Shown here: piece by piece, positions 38,698 through 47,908 of the stretch
Layout: each line of letters begins with the position of its first letter
Position numbering within the stretch: position 1 is the stretch's first letter
Assembly: GCF_916858655.1 (NCBI RefSeq)
Contig: NZ_CAKASL010000001.1
Span: forward strand, 1,550,001 to 1,614,000
Origin: Aeromicrobium sp. Leaf350
GTDB lineage: Bacteria > Actinomycetota > Actinomycetes > Propionibacteriales > Nocardioidaceae
DNA: 64,000 nt
Direction of reading: 5' to 3'
Made by a program: the position numbers and the translations under genes
Notes under the pieces: generated by a model
The model's database searches: none
The model's input: only the letters and a program-made list of their open reading frames with translations
What the model was told of the DNA's origin: nothing

Positions 38698-40272
38698 TCA
38701 TTTGGCGAGGGTGGCGACGTCCGTCGGGGCGGTGCGGCCGCGGAGGGTCACCGGGTCGGACGGGGTCCAGCGGTCCGGCTCGTCCGGCGCGACCTCGGCG
38801 GCGGCGTCGACGGTGGCCTGCATGACCAGCACGTTCCCCGGCACGTCCTTGGCGAGGTCGGTCAGCCGCGAGGCGGAGTTCACCGCGTCGCCGATCACGG
38901 TGTACTCGAAGCGCGACTCGTCGCCGATGTTGCCGGCGACGACCTCGCCCGTGGCCACGCCGATGCCGGCGCCGACCTCCGGCACCTCCTCGGTCAACCG
39001 CTGGGCCATGGCCCGGGCCGCCGACAGAGCTCGCGACGCGTGCTGCTCGTCCGCCACTGGGGCACCGAAGATCGCGAGCACCGCGTCGCCCATGAACTTG
39101 TTGACCAGGCCGTGGTGCCGGTCGACCTCCTCGACGACGACGCCGAAGAACCGGTTGAGCACGGCGACGACCTCGGTCGGTGAGTGCTCGGTGGCATACG
39201 TCGTGGACGAGACCAGGTCGACGAAGAGCACCGACACGACGCGGGTCTCACCGCCGAGCTCGACCTCGCCACGCGCCGCCGCCTCCGCGACCTCGCGGCC
39301 GACGTGGCGACCGAACATGTCGCGGATGACCTCGCGCTCGCGCAGCCCCTGGGCCATGTCGTTGAACCCGGACTGCAGCGTGCCCAGCTCGGTGCCGTCG
39401 TAGACGACCACCTCGACGTCGTAGTCGCCGTCGCGCACCTGCGACAGCGCGTCGGTGACCGACTGCAGCGGGTTGACGACGGAGCGGGCCGTGAGGTCGG
39501 TGACGAGCAGGCCGAACGCGAGGATGACGCCCGACAGGCCGAGCACGACGATCGCGAACTGGTTCGTGCGCGCCTCCGGCGAGGTCAGCACCACGATCGC
39601 GCCGACGACCAGGCCGAGCACCGGGGCCGCGGTACCGAGCCCCCAGAAGATCAGCATCCGGCGCTGCACGCCCATGCGGCCGCGACGGAGGTCCTGCTTG
39701 CCGTCGAGCGCACGCGCCGCGACGGGTCGCAGGATGAACTCCGCGATCAGGTAGGCGATCGTGCTGACGACGAGCCCGGCGATCACCACCGCGAACGCCA
39801 CGCTGATCACGGCGCGCGGCTGGAACACGATGGCGAGCACGGGGTAGATCACGGCGGCCACGCCCCACAGCGCGACCTGCATCGCGCTCAGGCGCCACGG
39901 CAGGCGGAGCGCCGCGCGCCGTTCGGCGTCCGAGGGCTCCTCGTCGTTGAGCGCCCAGCGGAGCCCCCGGATCGCGCTGATCGTGCCGTACGTGGCCCCG
40001 AACAGCACGGCCACCAGCACGTAGGTGGGCGTCGCGATCGCCATCGCGATGCCGAACTCCCGGTTGATGTCCTCGCCCGGGATGATCACGAGCGTCAGCG
40101 CCGCGACGATGACCGCGCCGATCACGTTGGTGATGACCAGCAGGAACGTCAGCAGCACCTGGACCCGGACGCGCAGGCGGCGCGAGCCTTGGTCGACGGG
40201 CCCGAGCAGCCACGACCCGAAGGCCGACGAGTGCTGCATCGACATGGGGCGTCCGTCCGTCCGGTGCGCCAT
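38698..40272 (-). CDS. membrane adenylate/guanylate cyclase with HAMP domain
   Basis: 524-residue class III cyclase. About six membrane helices cover residues 30-285, a HAMP domain follows (VVNPLQSVTDALSQVRDGDYDVEV), then the catalytic domain. Metal ligands are Asp in VLFVDLVSST and in FMGDAVLAIFG. The substrate-contact Lys is in NKFMGD and Asp in VIGDAVN, which favours ATP, with the transition-state Asn/Arg in AVNSASRL. ATG 40272 is 28 bp from the divergent aldo/keto reductase start. ATG 40245 is an alternative. Several such cyclases per genome are usual in actinobacteria. Confidence 0.9.
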   Translation of the reverse strand: MAHRTDGRPMSMQHSSAFGSWLLGPVDQGSRRLRVRVQVLLTFLLVITNVIGAVIVAALTLVIIPGEDINREFGIAMAIATPTYVLVAVLFGATYGTISAIRGLRWALNDEEPSDAERRAALRLPWRLSAMQVALWGVAAVIYPVLAIVFQPRAVISVAFAVVIAGLVVSTIAYLIAEFILRPVAARALDGKQDLRRGRMGVQRRMLIFWGLGTAAPVLGLVVGAIVVLTSPEARTNQFAIVVLGLSGVILAFGLLVTDLTARSVVNPLQSVTDALSQVRDGDYDVEVVVYDGTELGTLQSGFNDMAQGLREREVIRDMFGRHVGREVAEAAARGEVELGGETRVVSVLFVDLVSSTTYATEHSPTEVVAVLNRFFGVVVEEVDRHHGLVNKFMGDAVLAIFGAPVADEQHASRALSAARAMAQRLTEEVPEVGAGIGVATGEVVAGNIGDESRFEYTVIGDAVNSASRLTDLAKDVPGNVLVMQATVDAAAEVAPDEPDRWTPSDPVTLRGRTAPTDVATLAK

Positions 40273-40299
40273 CGGGGTGGCGGCGCTAGCGTCGATCCT

Positions 40300-41400
40300 A
40301 TGAGCGAGGAGCGTTATTACGCGGACGAAGTTCCCGAGACACATCAGCCGTGGGTAGCCGCGGCCGACCGGTACCAGCACCTGGAGTACCGCAGGGTCGG
40401 CGCGAGCGGCCTGCTGCTGCCGCCGATCTCGCTGGGACTGTGGTGGAACTTCGGCGACGACCGGCCGTTCGCGACCCAGCGCGAGATCCTGCGGCACGCC
40501 TTCGACCGCGGCATCACGCACTTCGACCTGGCCAACAACTACGGGCCTCCGTACGGCTCGGCCGAGGAGAACTTCGGGCGCATGATGCGCACCGACTTCA
40601 AGCCGTACCGCCACGAGCTGGTGCTCTCGAGCAAGGCCGGCTGGGACATGTACCCCGGCCCGTACGGCAAGCTCGGCAGCCGCAAGTACCTGCTGAACAG
40701 CCTCGAGGAGTCGCTGACGCGGATGAGCGTCGACCACGTCGACATCTTCTACTCGCACCGCGCCGACCCCGACACCCCCGTCGCGGAGACGATCGGTGCG
40801 CTCGACACCGCAGTGCGCCAGGGCAAGGCCCTCTACGCCGGCATCTCGTCGTACTCCCCCGAGCGCACCGCCGAGGCCGTGGCCGTGGCCCGCGAGCTGG
40901 GGACGCCGCTCGTGATCCATCAGCCGTCGTACTCGATGCTGAACCGCTGGGTGGAGGACGGCGGGGGTGCCGGGCCGCGGGCGGCGGACAAGAGCCTGTT
41001 GACGGTGCTGGGTGAGCACGGGCTCGGGTCGATCGGCTTCAGCCCGCTGGCCCAGGGCCTGCTGACGTCGAAGTACCTCGGCGACGAGCCGGCCGAGCGC
41101 GTGGGTCGTGGGTCGTTCACCGACGACGCCGTGACGCCCGAGAACCGCGAGCGCCTGCGCGGGCTGGCGGCGATCGCCGAGGAGCGAGGTCAGTCGCTCG
41201 CCCAGCTCGCGATCTCCTGGATCCTGCGCCCGGGCGGCGTGACCTCGGCGCTGATCGGCGCGTCGTCGGTCGAGCAGCTCGACGAGAACCTCGAGGCGGC
41301 CGCCAGGACCGACTTCACCGACGACGAGCTGGCCCGCATCGACGATCTCGCGGGCACCGTCGAGTCGATCGACCTCTGGAAGGGATCGGCGGACCTGTGA
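40300..41400 (+). CDS. aldo/keto reductase (YghZ/MgrA type)
   Basis: 366-residue NADPH-dependent oxidoreductase of the AKR14/YghZ type (L-glyceraldehyde 3-phosphate and methylglyoxal reductase relatives). The catalytic tetrad is in FDLANNYGP (Asp, Tyr), SSKAGWDM (Lys) and FYSHRAD (His). The coenzyme tail is LIGASSVEQLDENL. TAGCGT (40287-40292) lies 7 nt before ATG 40300, so a leaderless start is likely. The DinB gene follows after 19 bp. Confidence 0.92.
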   Translation: MSEERYYADEVPETHQPWVAAADRYQHLEYRRVGASGLLLPPISLGLWWNFGDDRPFATQREILRHAFDRGITHFDLANNYGPPYGSAEENFGRMMRTDFKPYRHELVLSSKAGWDMYPGPYGKLGSRKYLLNSLEESLTRMSVDHVDIFYSHRADPDTPVAETIGALDTAVRQGKALYAGISSYSPERTAEAVAVARELGTPLVIHQPSYSMLNRWVEDGGGAGPRAADKSLLTVLGEHGLGSIGFSPLAQGLLTSKYLGDEPAERVGRGSFTDDAVTPENRERLRGLAAIAEERGQSLAQLAISWILRPGGVTSALIGASSVEQLDENLEAAARTDFTDDELARIDDLAGTVESIDLWKGSADL

Positions 41401-41419
41401 ACACCGTGAGGAGTCACGC

Positions 41420-41932
41420 ATGAACACCGCCCAGCTCCTGGAGGACGGCTTCGGCCGCGTGGTCGACTCGGTCGAACGCACCCTCGACGGCCTCGACGAG
41501 ACGCAGCTGACCTATCGCCCGACCCCCGAGGCGAACTCGATCGCGTGGCTGGTCTGGCACCTCACCCGGGTGCAGGACGACCACCTCGCGGACGCGTTCG
41601 ACGTCGAGCAGGTCTACACGACGCAGGGCTTCGCGCAGCAGCTCGGCGAGTGCTTCCCGCACGAGCCCGGCGACACGGGCTACGGCCACAGTGCCGAGCA
41701 GGTCGCCGCGGTGCGGTCGCCCGCCGAGCTGCTGTCGGAGTACCTGCAGGCCGTGCACGCGCAGACCGTCGCGCTGACGGCGGACGTCACCGACGCCGAC
41801 CTCGACCGGGTCGTCGACGAGCGATGGGACCCGCCCGTCACGCTCGGCGTGCGCCTCGTCAGCGTGCTCGACGACGACCTCGAGCACGCCGGTCAGGCCG
41901 CCTACCTGCGCGGCATCCTGCCCTCCACCTGA
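41420..41932 (+). CDS. DinB family protein (mycothiol-transferase-like)
   Basis: 170-residue four-helix protein of the DinB/DUF664 superfamily, which includes mycothiol-dependent enzymes. A metal site is suggested by His in AWLVWHLTRVQDDHL and in DDDLEHAGQAAYLRG. The length is typical. With ino1 in the same window a mycothiol partner is reasonable but inferred. ATG 41420 follows GAGG. It probably shares a transcript with the aldo/keto reductase gene. Confidence 0.85.
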   Translation: MNTAQLLEDGFGRVVDSVERTLDGLDETQLTYRPTPEANSIAWLVWHLTRVQDDHLADAFDVEQVYTTQGFAQQLGECFPHEPGDTGYGHSAEQVAAVRSPAELLSEYLQAVHAQTVALTADVTDADLDRVVDERWDPPVTLGVRLVSVLDDDLEHAGQAAYLRGILPST

Positions 41933-41949
41933 CGCACCGGCTCCGGCCG

Positions 41950-42567
41950 TCAGGAGCCGTGGGTGAACTCCAGGATCTCCAACGCGGCGGCCGACGCCTC
42001 GACCGTGCGCTCGAGCAGGTCGCCGATGGTCGTGCACCGCAGGAGCTCGAGCTGGTCGAGCTCGCCCAGCAGCGAGATGCCCGCGAGCTGCCAGCAGCGC
42101 TCGACCGGGTCCTCGCCGAGCGGGCTGTCCGGTGCCCACTCCAGGTCGACCAGCTCGGACGCCCGCACCAGGTCGGAGCGGATCGCGTCCTCGGCAGCGA
42201 AGAGCGCGATGTCGAGCTCCTCGGACCACACCAGGTCGGGCACGGGCGTGACCTCGGCCTGTGGGAACGGGTCGTCGGGCAACCACTGGTCGACCGTGAA
42301 ACGTCCTGTCCCGTGGGCGATCATGACGAACGTGTCGCCGTCCGGGGCCACCTGCGCGACGCGCGCCATCGTGCCCAGGTCGAAGCGGGTCTCACCTCCG
42401 CCGGCCTCGGTCCCCCGCTCGATCAGCACCACGCCGAACTCGGCGGGCTCGCGGGTCAGCACGACCTCGAGCATGGCGAGGTAGCGCGGCTCGAAGAGGC
42501 GGAGCGGGAGCGGCATGCCCGGGAGGAGGGGCCTGGCGAGCGGGAACATCGGGGTCGCGTCCGGCAC
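41950..42567 (-). CDS. LON peptidase substrate-binding domain protein
   Basis: 205-residue stand-alone N-terminal LON domain, no ATPase or protease. The hallmark is [27 protein letters not shown] near the start, then GTMARVAQV and GTGRFTV. Such proteins are common in actinobacteria and of unknown role. TAGGGT lies 6 nt before GTG 42567, and GGAGGG fills the gap, so either a leaderless or a ribosome-binding-site start fits. It is convergent with the DinB gene (17 bp gap) and divergent from rpsF. Confidence 0.88.
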   Translation of the reverse strand: MPDATPMFPLARPLLPGMPLPLRLFEPRYLAMLEVVLTREPAEFGVVLIERGTEAGGGETRFDLGTMARVAQVAPDGDTFVMIAHGTGRFTVDQWLPDDPFPQAEVTPVPDLVWSEELDIALFAAEDAIRSDLVRASELVDLEWAPDSPLGEDPVERCWQLAGISLLGELDQLELLRCTTIGDLLERTVEASAAALEILEFTHGS

Positions 42568-42611
42568 CCCTCCACCCTAGGGCCCACGGCCGGGCCGCGC
42601 TCCCTCAGATT

Positions 42612-42641
42612 TGGCCGGATTGCCGGGGTTCCCCTAGACTC
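42612..42641 (+). promoter_or_regulatory. rpsF operon promoter
   Basis: TTGGCC (42612-42617) and TAGACT (42636-42641) are 18 bp apart. The start site would be near 42648, giving a leader of about 66 nt with two hairpins before rpsF. Confidence 0.5.
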
Positions 42642-42670
42642 GCCGGGTTGCCCGTCGGGCAGCACCTCCT

Positions 42671-42689
42671 GCTACGGACCGTCCGTAGC
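42671..42689 (+). promoter_or_regulatory. leader hairpin, candidate S6:S18 element
   Basis: GCTACGGA-CCG-TCCGTAGC forms a perfect 8-bp stem with a CCG loop. A CCG trinucleotide next to a hairpin is the core of the S6:S18 binding motif known in rpsF leaders. A second hairpin (GACGCAAG / CTTGCGTC, about 42707-42726) encloses the rpsF GTG start codon. Confidence 0.5.
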
Positions 42690-42713
42690 CGTTCAGACCG
42701 AAGGAGGACGCAA

Positions 42714-43010
42714 GTGTCCTTGCGTCAGTACGAAGTCATGGTCATCCTCGACCCGAGCCTCGACGAGCGGACCGTCGCTCCGAGCCTCGACACCTACCTC
42801 AACGTCATCCGTGGTGAGGGTGGATCCGTCGAGAACGTCGACGTGTGGGGCAAGCGCCGCCTCGCGTACGAGATCGACAAGAAGAACGAGGGCATCTACG
42901 CCGTCCTCGACCTCACCGCCACGCCCGAGGCCGTCGCCGAGCTGGATCGTCAGCTCGGTCTCAACGAGTCCGTCGTCCGCACGAAGGTCATCCGTCCCGA
43001 CGCCAAGTGA
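42714..43010 (+). CDS. rpsF: 30S ribosomal protein S6
   Basis: 98-residue S6 protein. It has the family pattern [16 protein letters not shown] at the start, [23 protein letters not shown] in the middle and [10 protein letters not shown] near the end. GTG 42714 has AAGGAGG upstream. It is the first gene of the conserved rpsF-ssb-rpsR-rplI operon. The leader hairpins suggest autoregulation by the S6:S18 pair. Confidence 0.97.
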   Translation: MSLRQYEVMVILDPSLDERTVAPSLDTYLNVIRGEGGSVENVDVWGKRRLAYEIDKKNEGIYAVLDLTATPEAVAELDRQLGLNESVVRTKVIRPDAK

Positions 43011-43102
43011 GGCCCGGGCTGTGGACTGACCCTCGCGGACTGTCCCACGGCTGAGTCACACTCGACTTCGACCACCTCTTCGGGTCCGAAAGGCTGATCC
43101 CC

Positions 43103-43648
43103 ATGGCAGGCGAAACCACCATCACGCTCGTCGGCAACCTGACGCGCGATCCCGAGCTGCGCTTCACCCCCGCGGGAGCGGCCGTCGCCGACTTCACCGT
43201 CGCCTCGACCGCGCGCACGTTCGACCGTCAGACCAGCGAGTGGAAGGACGGCGACACGCTGTTCATCCGCTGCTCGGCCTGGCGCCAGCTGGCCGAGAAC
43301 GTCGCCGGCTCGCTCACGAAGGGCACGCGCGTCATCGTCACCGGTGCGCTCAAGGTCCGTGAGTACGAGCGCAACGACGGCGGTCGAGGCACCAGCGTCG
43401 AGATGACCGTCGAGGAAGTCGGCCCCTCGCTGCGCAACGCGACCGTCCAGGTCCAGCGTGTGCAGCGCAGTGGCGGCGGTGGCGGTGACTTCGGCGGTGG
43501 AGCCGGCGGTGGCGGCGGCGCGAGCCGACCCAGCGGCGGAAACGACGCCTGGGGCGGTCAGCCCTCCGGTGGTTCGGCGGGCGGCGGCAACGCTGCTCCG
43601 GCGGACGACCCGTGGGGCGGCGGCGGCTCGTCCGAGCCCCCCTTCTGA
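43103..43648 (+). CDS. ssb: single-stranded DNA-binding protein
   Basis: 181-residue SSB. The OB-fold covers residues 1-115 ([46 protein letters not shown]). A Gly/Ser-rich disordered linker follows, and the C-terminal acidic tip is [14 protein letters not shown]. This tip is less acidic than the usual DDDIPF (ends SEPPF), though the upstream DDPWGG is typical of actinobacterial SSBs. The operon position between rpsF and rpsR is standard. Confidence 0.97.
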   Translation: MAGETTITLVGNLTRDPELRFTPAGAAVADFTVASTARTFDRQTSEWKDGDTLFIRCSAWRQLAENVAGSLTKGTRVIVTGALKVREYERNDGGRGTSVEMTVEEVGPSLRNATVQVQRVQRSGGGGGDFGGGAGGGGGASRPSGGNDAWGGQPSGGSAGGGNAAPADDPWGGGGSSEPPF

Positions 43649-43707
43649 TCCGGCACCCCCCGGATCCACCACACACACACGTATCTAGCAAGACATCCAG
43701 GAGCATC

Positions 43708-43944
43708 ATGGCCAAGCCCGTCATCCGGAAGCCGAAGAAGAAGAGCAACCCGCTCGCGGTCGCCGGAGTCACCACGATCGACTACAAGGACACCGCGCTG
43801 CTGCGGAAGTTCATCTCCGACCGCGGCAAGATCCGCGCCCGTCGCGTCACCGGCGTCTCCGTCCAGGAGCAGCGCCAGATCGCCAAGGCGATCAAGAACG
43901 CGCGCGAGATGGCGCTGCTGCCCTACACCTCCAGCGGCCGCTGA
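43708..43944 (+). CDS. rpsR: 30S ribosomal protein S18
   Basis: 78-residue basic S18 protein. It shows the family core [53 protein letters not shown] 43708 has CCAGGAG upstream. No four-Cys zinc site is present in the N-terminus ([13 protein letters not shown]), so this is a zinc-free form. It sits between ssb and rplI. Confidence 0.97.
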   Translation: MAKPVIRKPKKKSNPLAVAGVTTIDYKDTALLRKFISDRGKIRARRVTGVSVQEQRQIAKAIKNAREMALLPYTSSGR

Positions 43945-43960
43945 GCGAAGGAGAGAACAG

Positions 43961-44407
43961 ATGAAGCTCATCCTCACGCACGAGGTCACGAACCTCGGCA
44001 CGCCCGGCGACATCGTCGAGGTCAAGGACGGCTACGGCCGCAACTTCCTGCTGCCGCGCAACTTCGCCATCCGGTGGAGCAAGGGCGCTGCCAAGCAGGT
44101 CGAGTCCATCAAGGCCGGGCGCGACGCCCGCGCCATCCACGACCTCGACGACGCGCGTGCCCTCAAGGGCAAGCTCGAGTCGGGTGCCGTGAACCTGCCG
44201 GTGCGCGCCGGTGAGGGTGGCCGCCTGTTCGGCGCCGTCACCGTCGCCGACATCGCCGCGGCCATCGAGGCCGACGCCGGTGCGGTCGACAAGCGTCGCA
44301 TCGAGGTCGGCAACCCGATCAAGTCGCTCGGCGCCCACTCGGTCTCGGTGCGTCTGCACCCCGAGGTCACGGCCACCGTCAAGCTCAACGTGGTCGCCTC
44401 CAAGTAA
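43961..44407 (+). CDS. rplI: 50S ribosomal protein L9
   Basis: 148-residue L9. The N-terminal RNA-binding domain has [36 protein letters not shown], then the long connecting helix and the C-terminal domain ([25 protein letters not shown]). Start ATG 43961 follows GAAGGAGAG. It closes the ribosomal operon. A lipoprotein gene starts 5 bp later and may be read through. Confidence 0.97.
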   Translation: MKLILTHEVTNLGTPGDIVEVKDGYGRNFLLPRNFAIRWSKGAAKQVESIKAGRDARAIHDLDDARALKGKLESGAVNLPVRAGEGGRLFGAVTVADIAAAIEADAGAVDKRRIEVGNPIKSLGAHSVSVRLHPEVTATVKLNVVASK

Positions 44408-44412
44408 TCGCT

Positions 44413-46032
44413 GTGAGCATCTCGTCACGACCCGGTCGACACCTGTCGATCGGGTCGTGGCGTCTCACGGTGCCGTTCGTCCTCGCGGCGCTGGTCCTGA
44501 CCGCCTGCGGCGGCGACCCGGACTCCCTGGAGGTCGACCGCACCGAGGTGCGCGACGGCGGCACCCTGCACCTCGCGGTCGAGGCCATGCCCACGACCTT
44601 CAACATCGGCGCCGCCCCGGTGGGCGACACCGCGACCTCGGTCCTGGAGCCCACCCGCGGTGGCGCCGTGGTCCTGGCCGACGACGGCACCTGGAGCGTC
44701 GACGAGCGCTACGCGACGTCGGTCGAGGTCGCCTCCGCCGATCCGCTGGCGGTGACGGTGACCCTCAACCCGGAGGCCGTCTGGTCCGACGGGTCCACGA
44801 TCGACGCGGCCGACATGCAGGCCTACGCCACGGCGCAGATCGCGGCTGCCGGTCAGGCCTCGGCCGACGTCGACACGTGGTCGGTCGTCGCGGGCGTCGA
44901 CCCGGGTGCCGACGCCTGGACCTACACCGTGCGGTTCACCCGCCCCACCCCCGACTGGCCCGACCTCGTCTACCCGGGTCTCCCGGCCGAGGCCACGCCC
45001 GCCGAGGTCTACAACGGGTACGCCGACGCCGCGCCCCCCAGCAACGGACCGTTCGTGGTGGCCGAGATCGACCGCGAGGCCGGACTCGTCCGGCTGGAGC
45101 GCAACCCGCAGTGGTGGGGTGAGACCCCGGCCCTCGACGCGATCGAGTATCGCGCGCTCGACGGGCAGGCCCAGGCAGAGGCGTTCACCGATGGTGACCT
45201 CGACGCGATCGAGCTCGCTCCTGCGGGTGCCGACTCGGTCGAGGACGGTGTCGTGTCGACCGCTCCCGGGCAGGAGTGGAGCCACCTGACGCTCAACGCC
45301 GCCCGGGGTCCCCTCGCCTCCCCGGTGGTCCGACAGGCCGTGGCGCTCGCGCTCGACCGTGACGCCCTGGTCGAGGCCACGGGTGCCGACGCGGCGCTCG
45401 CCGGCAGCTTCGTCACCGTCCCCGGCCAGTCGGGCTACACCGACACCGTCGGCGACCTCCTGACTCGCGACGTCGAGCAGGCGCGCGACCTCATCGCCTC
45501 GGCCGGCTACACCGCCGACGGCGACGGATGGACGGCGCCCGACGGCTCTGCCCTCGCCCTGCGCCTGCCCGTCCCCGAGGGCAACGAGGCGGCCGCGTCG
45601 CGGGCGGAGGCGGTCGCCGGCGACCTGGCCGACGTCGGCATCGAGGTGACGATCGAGCCGCGTCCGGTCGACACCTTCTTCAGCGACGTCGTCGTGCCGC
45701 TGGACTTCGACCTCGTGACCTTCCTGTGGTCGACCGACCCCCTCGACACCGCGGCTGCGGTCGCGCGGGTCCTCCCGGTCGACAGTCCCCTCAACTTCAC
45801 CGGGCTGGCCGATCCGGGGGTCGCGCAGGCCGCCGACGCCCTGCTCCGGTCGATCGAGCCGAAGGCGTTCGCGGCGGCCACGGCAGCCTTCGACACGGCC
45901 GTGCTGGCGACGTCGGTCATCATCCCGCTCGTCGTCGAGCCCCACGTGCTGGCGGTCGGCGACGACGTCGTGAACCTCATGGCCCACCGCTTCGCCACCC
46001 CGGACTGGACGGTCGTCGGCTTCCGCGCCTAG
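44413..46032 (+). CDS. ABC transporter solute-binding lipoprotein (family 5)
   Basis: 539-residue secreted lipoprotein. The signal peptide ends in a lipobox, LTAC (Cys at residue 32). The rest matches the peptide/nickel/opine-binding family 5 (GGTLHLAVEAMPTTFN, TVTLNPEAVWSDGSTIDAADMQAY, PVVRQAVALALDRDALV). No permease or ATPase gene is in the window, so it is an orphan that must share a transporter or act as a sensor. It starts at GTG 44413, 5 bp after rplI. A GGGGG-AAAA-CCCCC hairpin follows the stop. Confidence 0.88.
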   Translation: MSISSRPGRHLSIGSWRLTVPFVLAALVLTACGGDPDSLEVDRTEVRDGGTLHLAVEAMPTTFNIGAAPVGDTATSVLEPTRGGAVVLADDGTWSVDERYATSVEVASADPLAVTVTLNPEAVWSDGSTIDAADMQAYATAQIAAAGQASADVDTWSVVAGVDPGADAWTYTVRFTRPTPDWPDLVYPGLPAEATPAEVYNGYADAAPPSNGPFVVAEIDREAGLVRLERNPQWWGETPALDAIEYRALDGQAQAEAFTDGDLDAIELAPAGADSVEDGVVSTAPGQEWSHLTLNAARGPLASPVVRQAVALALDRDALVEATGADAALAGSFVTVPGQSGYTDTVGDLLTRDVEQARDLIASAGYTADGDGWTAPDGSALALRLPVPEGNEAAASRAEAVAGDLADVGIEVTIEPRPVDTFFSDVVVPLDFDLVTFLWSTDPLDTAAAVARVLPVDSPLNFTGLADPGVAQAADALLRSIEPKAFAAATAAFDTAVLATSVIIPLVVEPHVLAVGDDVVNLMAHRFATPDWTVVGFRA

Positions 46033-46301
46033 ATGTCCACAGGCCTGGGGGAAAACCCCCCTTCCGGGCCATTTTCGGGGCCTTCGGCGTGTCGTGTCGA
46101 CATGTCTACGTGGACACGACGGTGGACCGTCATCCACCGCGATATTTCTTCGATCCACACGGGTGGACAGCGTTTGCGCAGGTCAGAGCACGTGTGCTGC
46201 GTCACATGCCGGCTCTGTCCACAGGTTGTCCACCACCTGTGCACACCTTCCACGGCGATTTGCACAGCGCCTGATCCGTTCTCCACAGGGGCTGTGGACA
46301 A
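46033..46301. promoter_or_regulatory. DnaA-box cluster upstream of dnaB
   Basis: The 416-bp gap 46033-46448 before dnaB holds one perfect DnaA box, TGTGGACAA (46293-46301), and near matches ATGTCCACA (46033), CTGTCCACA (46215), TTGTCCACC (46226) and TTCTCCACA (46279). Weaker GGTGGACAG and CGTGGACAC occur at about 46162 and 46109. Their density rivals oriC. I see no gene in the gap. A dnaB promoter probably lies in 46302-46430 but no clear -35/-10 pair was found. Confidence 0.65.
46047..46060 (+). terminator. terminator after the lipoprotein gene
   Basis: GGGGG (46047-46051), loop AAAA, CCCCC (46056-46060), followed by CTT. It begins 14 bp past the lipoprotein stop and could end the rpsF-rplI-lipoprotein transcript. 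Confidence 0.55.
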
Positions 46302-46448
46302 AGGGGGTTCCTGTGGGCCCTTCTGGCTCGACCTGACCCCGTCCGGCCCCCTAGTGTGGGCGCTCGTGTCGGTCGCCGATTCTGACGGTGGCGGCACCTA
46401 GGTTCGGTGGGAGAGCCCGAGCCGACGAGCGAGAAAGGACGTGGCGGC

Positions 46449-47864
46449 GTGAGCGTGTCCGACCTCTACCCGACCGAGTCCGAGGACTCCGCCGGTGGTC
46501 GAGTACCCCCGCAGGACGTCGCCGCCGAGCAGAGCGTGCTCGGGGCGATGCTGCTCTCGCGCAACGCGATCGATCCCGCCACCGACCTGCTCTCGCCGCG
46601 CGACTTCTATCGCCCCGCGCACGAGTCCATCTTCGACATCGTGCTCGACCTCCACAGCCGTGGCGAGCCGGCCGACGCCATCACCGTCGCTGCCGAGCTG
46701 CAGCGCCGAGGCGACCTGGCCCGGGTCGGTGGGGCTCCGTACCTGCACACCCTGGTCGCCGGGGTCCCCACGGCCGCCAGCGTCAACTACTACGCCGCCA
46801 TCGTCCGCGAGAAGGCCGTCCTGCGGCGCCTGGTCGAGGTCGGCACGCGCATCCAGCAGATCGGCTACGACCAGACCGGCGAGGTCGCCGACCTCGTCGA
46901 CCAGGCGCAGGCCGCCGTGCTCGACGTCGACGGTGCCAGCGGCGCCGACGACTACCGGTCGATGGCCGACCTCATGCCGGAGGCGATCCAGGAGATCGAG
47001 GACATCGCCAGCCGTGACGGCGAGATGGCCGGCGTCGAGTCGGGCTTCCCCGAGCTCGACAGCTACACGACCGGGTTCCGCCCGGGCCAGATGATCGTGG
47101 TGGCGGCCCGACCCGGTGTGGGCAAGTCCACGATCGGCCTCGACTTCGTGCGCGCCGCCTCCATCAAGGGCGACACCCCGAGCGCCATCTTCTCGCTCGA
47201 GATGACGGCCGCCGAGATCGCGATGCGTCTGCTGTCGGCCGAGGCGAAGGTCAGCATCTCCCACATGCGCGGCGGCTCGGTCAACAAGTTCGACTGGGAC
47301 GCCATCAGCCGCACCATGCCGCGCGTCATGGGAGCGCCGATCGTCATCGACGACTCGCCCAACATGACGATGCCCGAGATCCGCTCGAAGGCCCGCCGCA
47401 TCCAGAAGGAGCACGGGCTCGGCCTGGTCGTCATCGACTACCTCCAGCTCATGACCTCCGGCAAGCGCGTCGAGAACCGTCAGGTCGAGGTCTCGGAGTT
47501 CAGCCGCCAGATGAAGCTGCTGGCCAAGGAGCTCCAGGTCCCGATCATCGCGATCAGCCAGCTGAACCGTGGTTCCGAGCAGCGCACCGACAAGACCCCG
47601 CAGCTGTCCGACCTGCGTGAGTCCGGCTCCATCGAGCAGGACGCCGACATGGTCATGCTGCTGCACCGCCCCGACATGCACGGCGGCGGCGAGTCCGAGC
47701 GTCCCGGCGAGGCCGACATCATCCTGGCCAAGAACCGATCGGGCCCGGCCGGGGTCAAGGTCGCCGTGACCTTCCAGGGCCACTACTCCCGCTTCACGCC
47801 CATGGCGCGCGACGTCGGCAACGAGGCCGCGGCAGGCGCTGCGGCCGCCGGCGACTTCTTCTGA
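46449..47864 (+). CDS. dnaB: replicative DNA helicase DnaB
   Basis: 471-residue hexameric helicase of the replication fork. The N-terminal domain has VPPQDVAAEQSVLGAMLLSR. The RecA-like core has Walker A ARPGVGKST, the Walker B area LGLVVIDYLQLM, and the DnaB motif QLNRGSEQR then LRESGSIEQDADMV. It has no intein, unlike mycobacterial DnaB. GTG 46449 has AAAGGA 9 nt upstream and is preferred over an in-frame GTG at 46407. The loader may be the DciA-like protein encoded at 7.5 kb. Confidence 0.97.
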   Translation: MSVSDLYPTESEDSAGGRVPPQDVAAEQSVLGAMLLSRNAIDPATDLLSPRDFYRPAHESIFDIVLDLHSRGEPADAITVAAELQRRGDLARVGGAPYLHTLVAGVPTAASVNYYAAIVREKAVLRRLVEVGTRIQQIGYDQTGEVADLVDQAQAAVLDVDGASGADDYRSMADLMPEAIQEIEDIASRDGEMAGVESGFPELDSYTTGFRPGQMIVVAARPGVGKSTIGLDFVRAASIKGDTPSAIFSLEMTAAEIAMRLLSAEAKVSISHMRGGSVNKFDWDAISRTMPRVMGAPIVIDDSPNMTMPEIRSKARRIQKEHGLGLVVIDYLQLMTSGKRVENRQVEVSEFSRQMKLLAKELQVPIIAISQLNRGSEQRTDKTPQLSDLRESGSIEQDADMVMLLHRPDMHGGGESERPGEADIILAKNRSGPAGVKVAVTFQGHYSRFTPMARDVGNEAAAGAAAAGDFF

Positions 47865-47871
47865 TCCGACA

Positions 47872-47908
47872 CGCCAAACGAGACGTAGCGTCTCGTTTGG
47901 CGTAGGGT
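47872..47908. promoter_or_regulatory. operator palindrome and -10 box of the SDR-tetR operon
   Basis: CGCCAAACGAGACG (47872-47885), TAG, and the exact complement CGTCTCGTTTGGCG (47889-47902) form a perfect 14-bp-arm palindrome. TAGGGT (47903-47908) follows at once, and ATG 47915 comes 6 nt later. The palindrome covers the -10/-35 spacer, the classic place for a TetR-type repressor. It may also end dnaB transcription. Confidence 0.75.
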
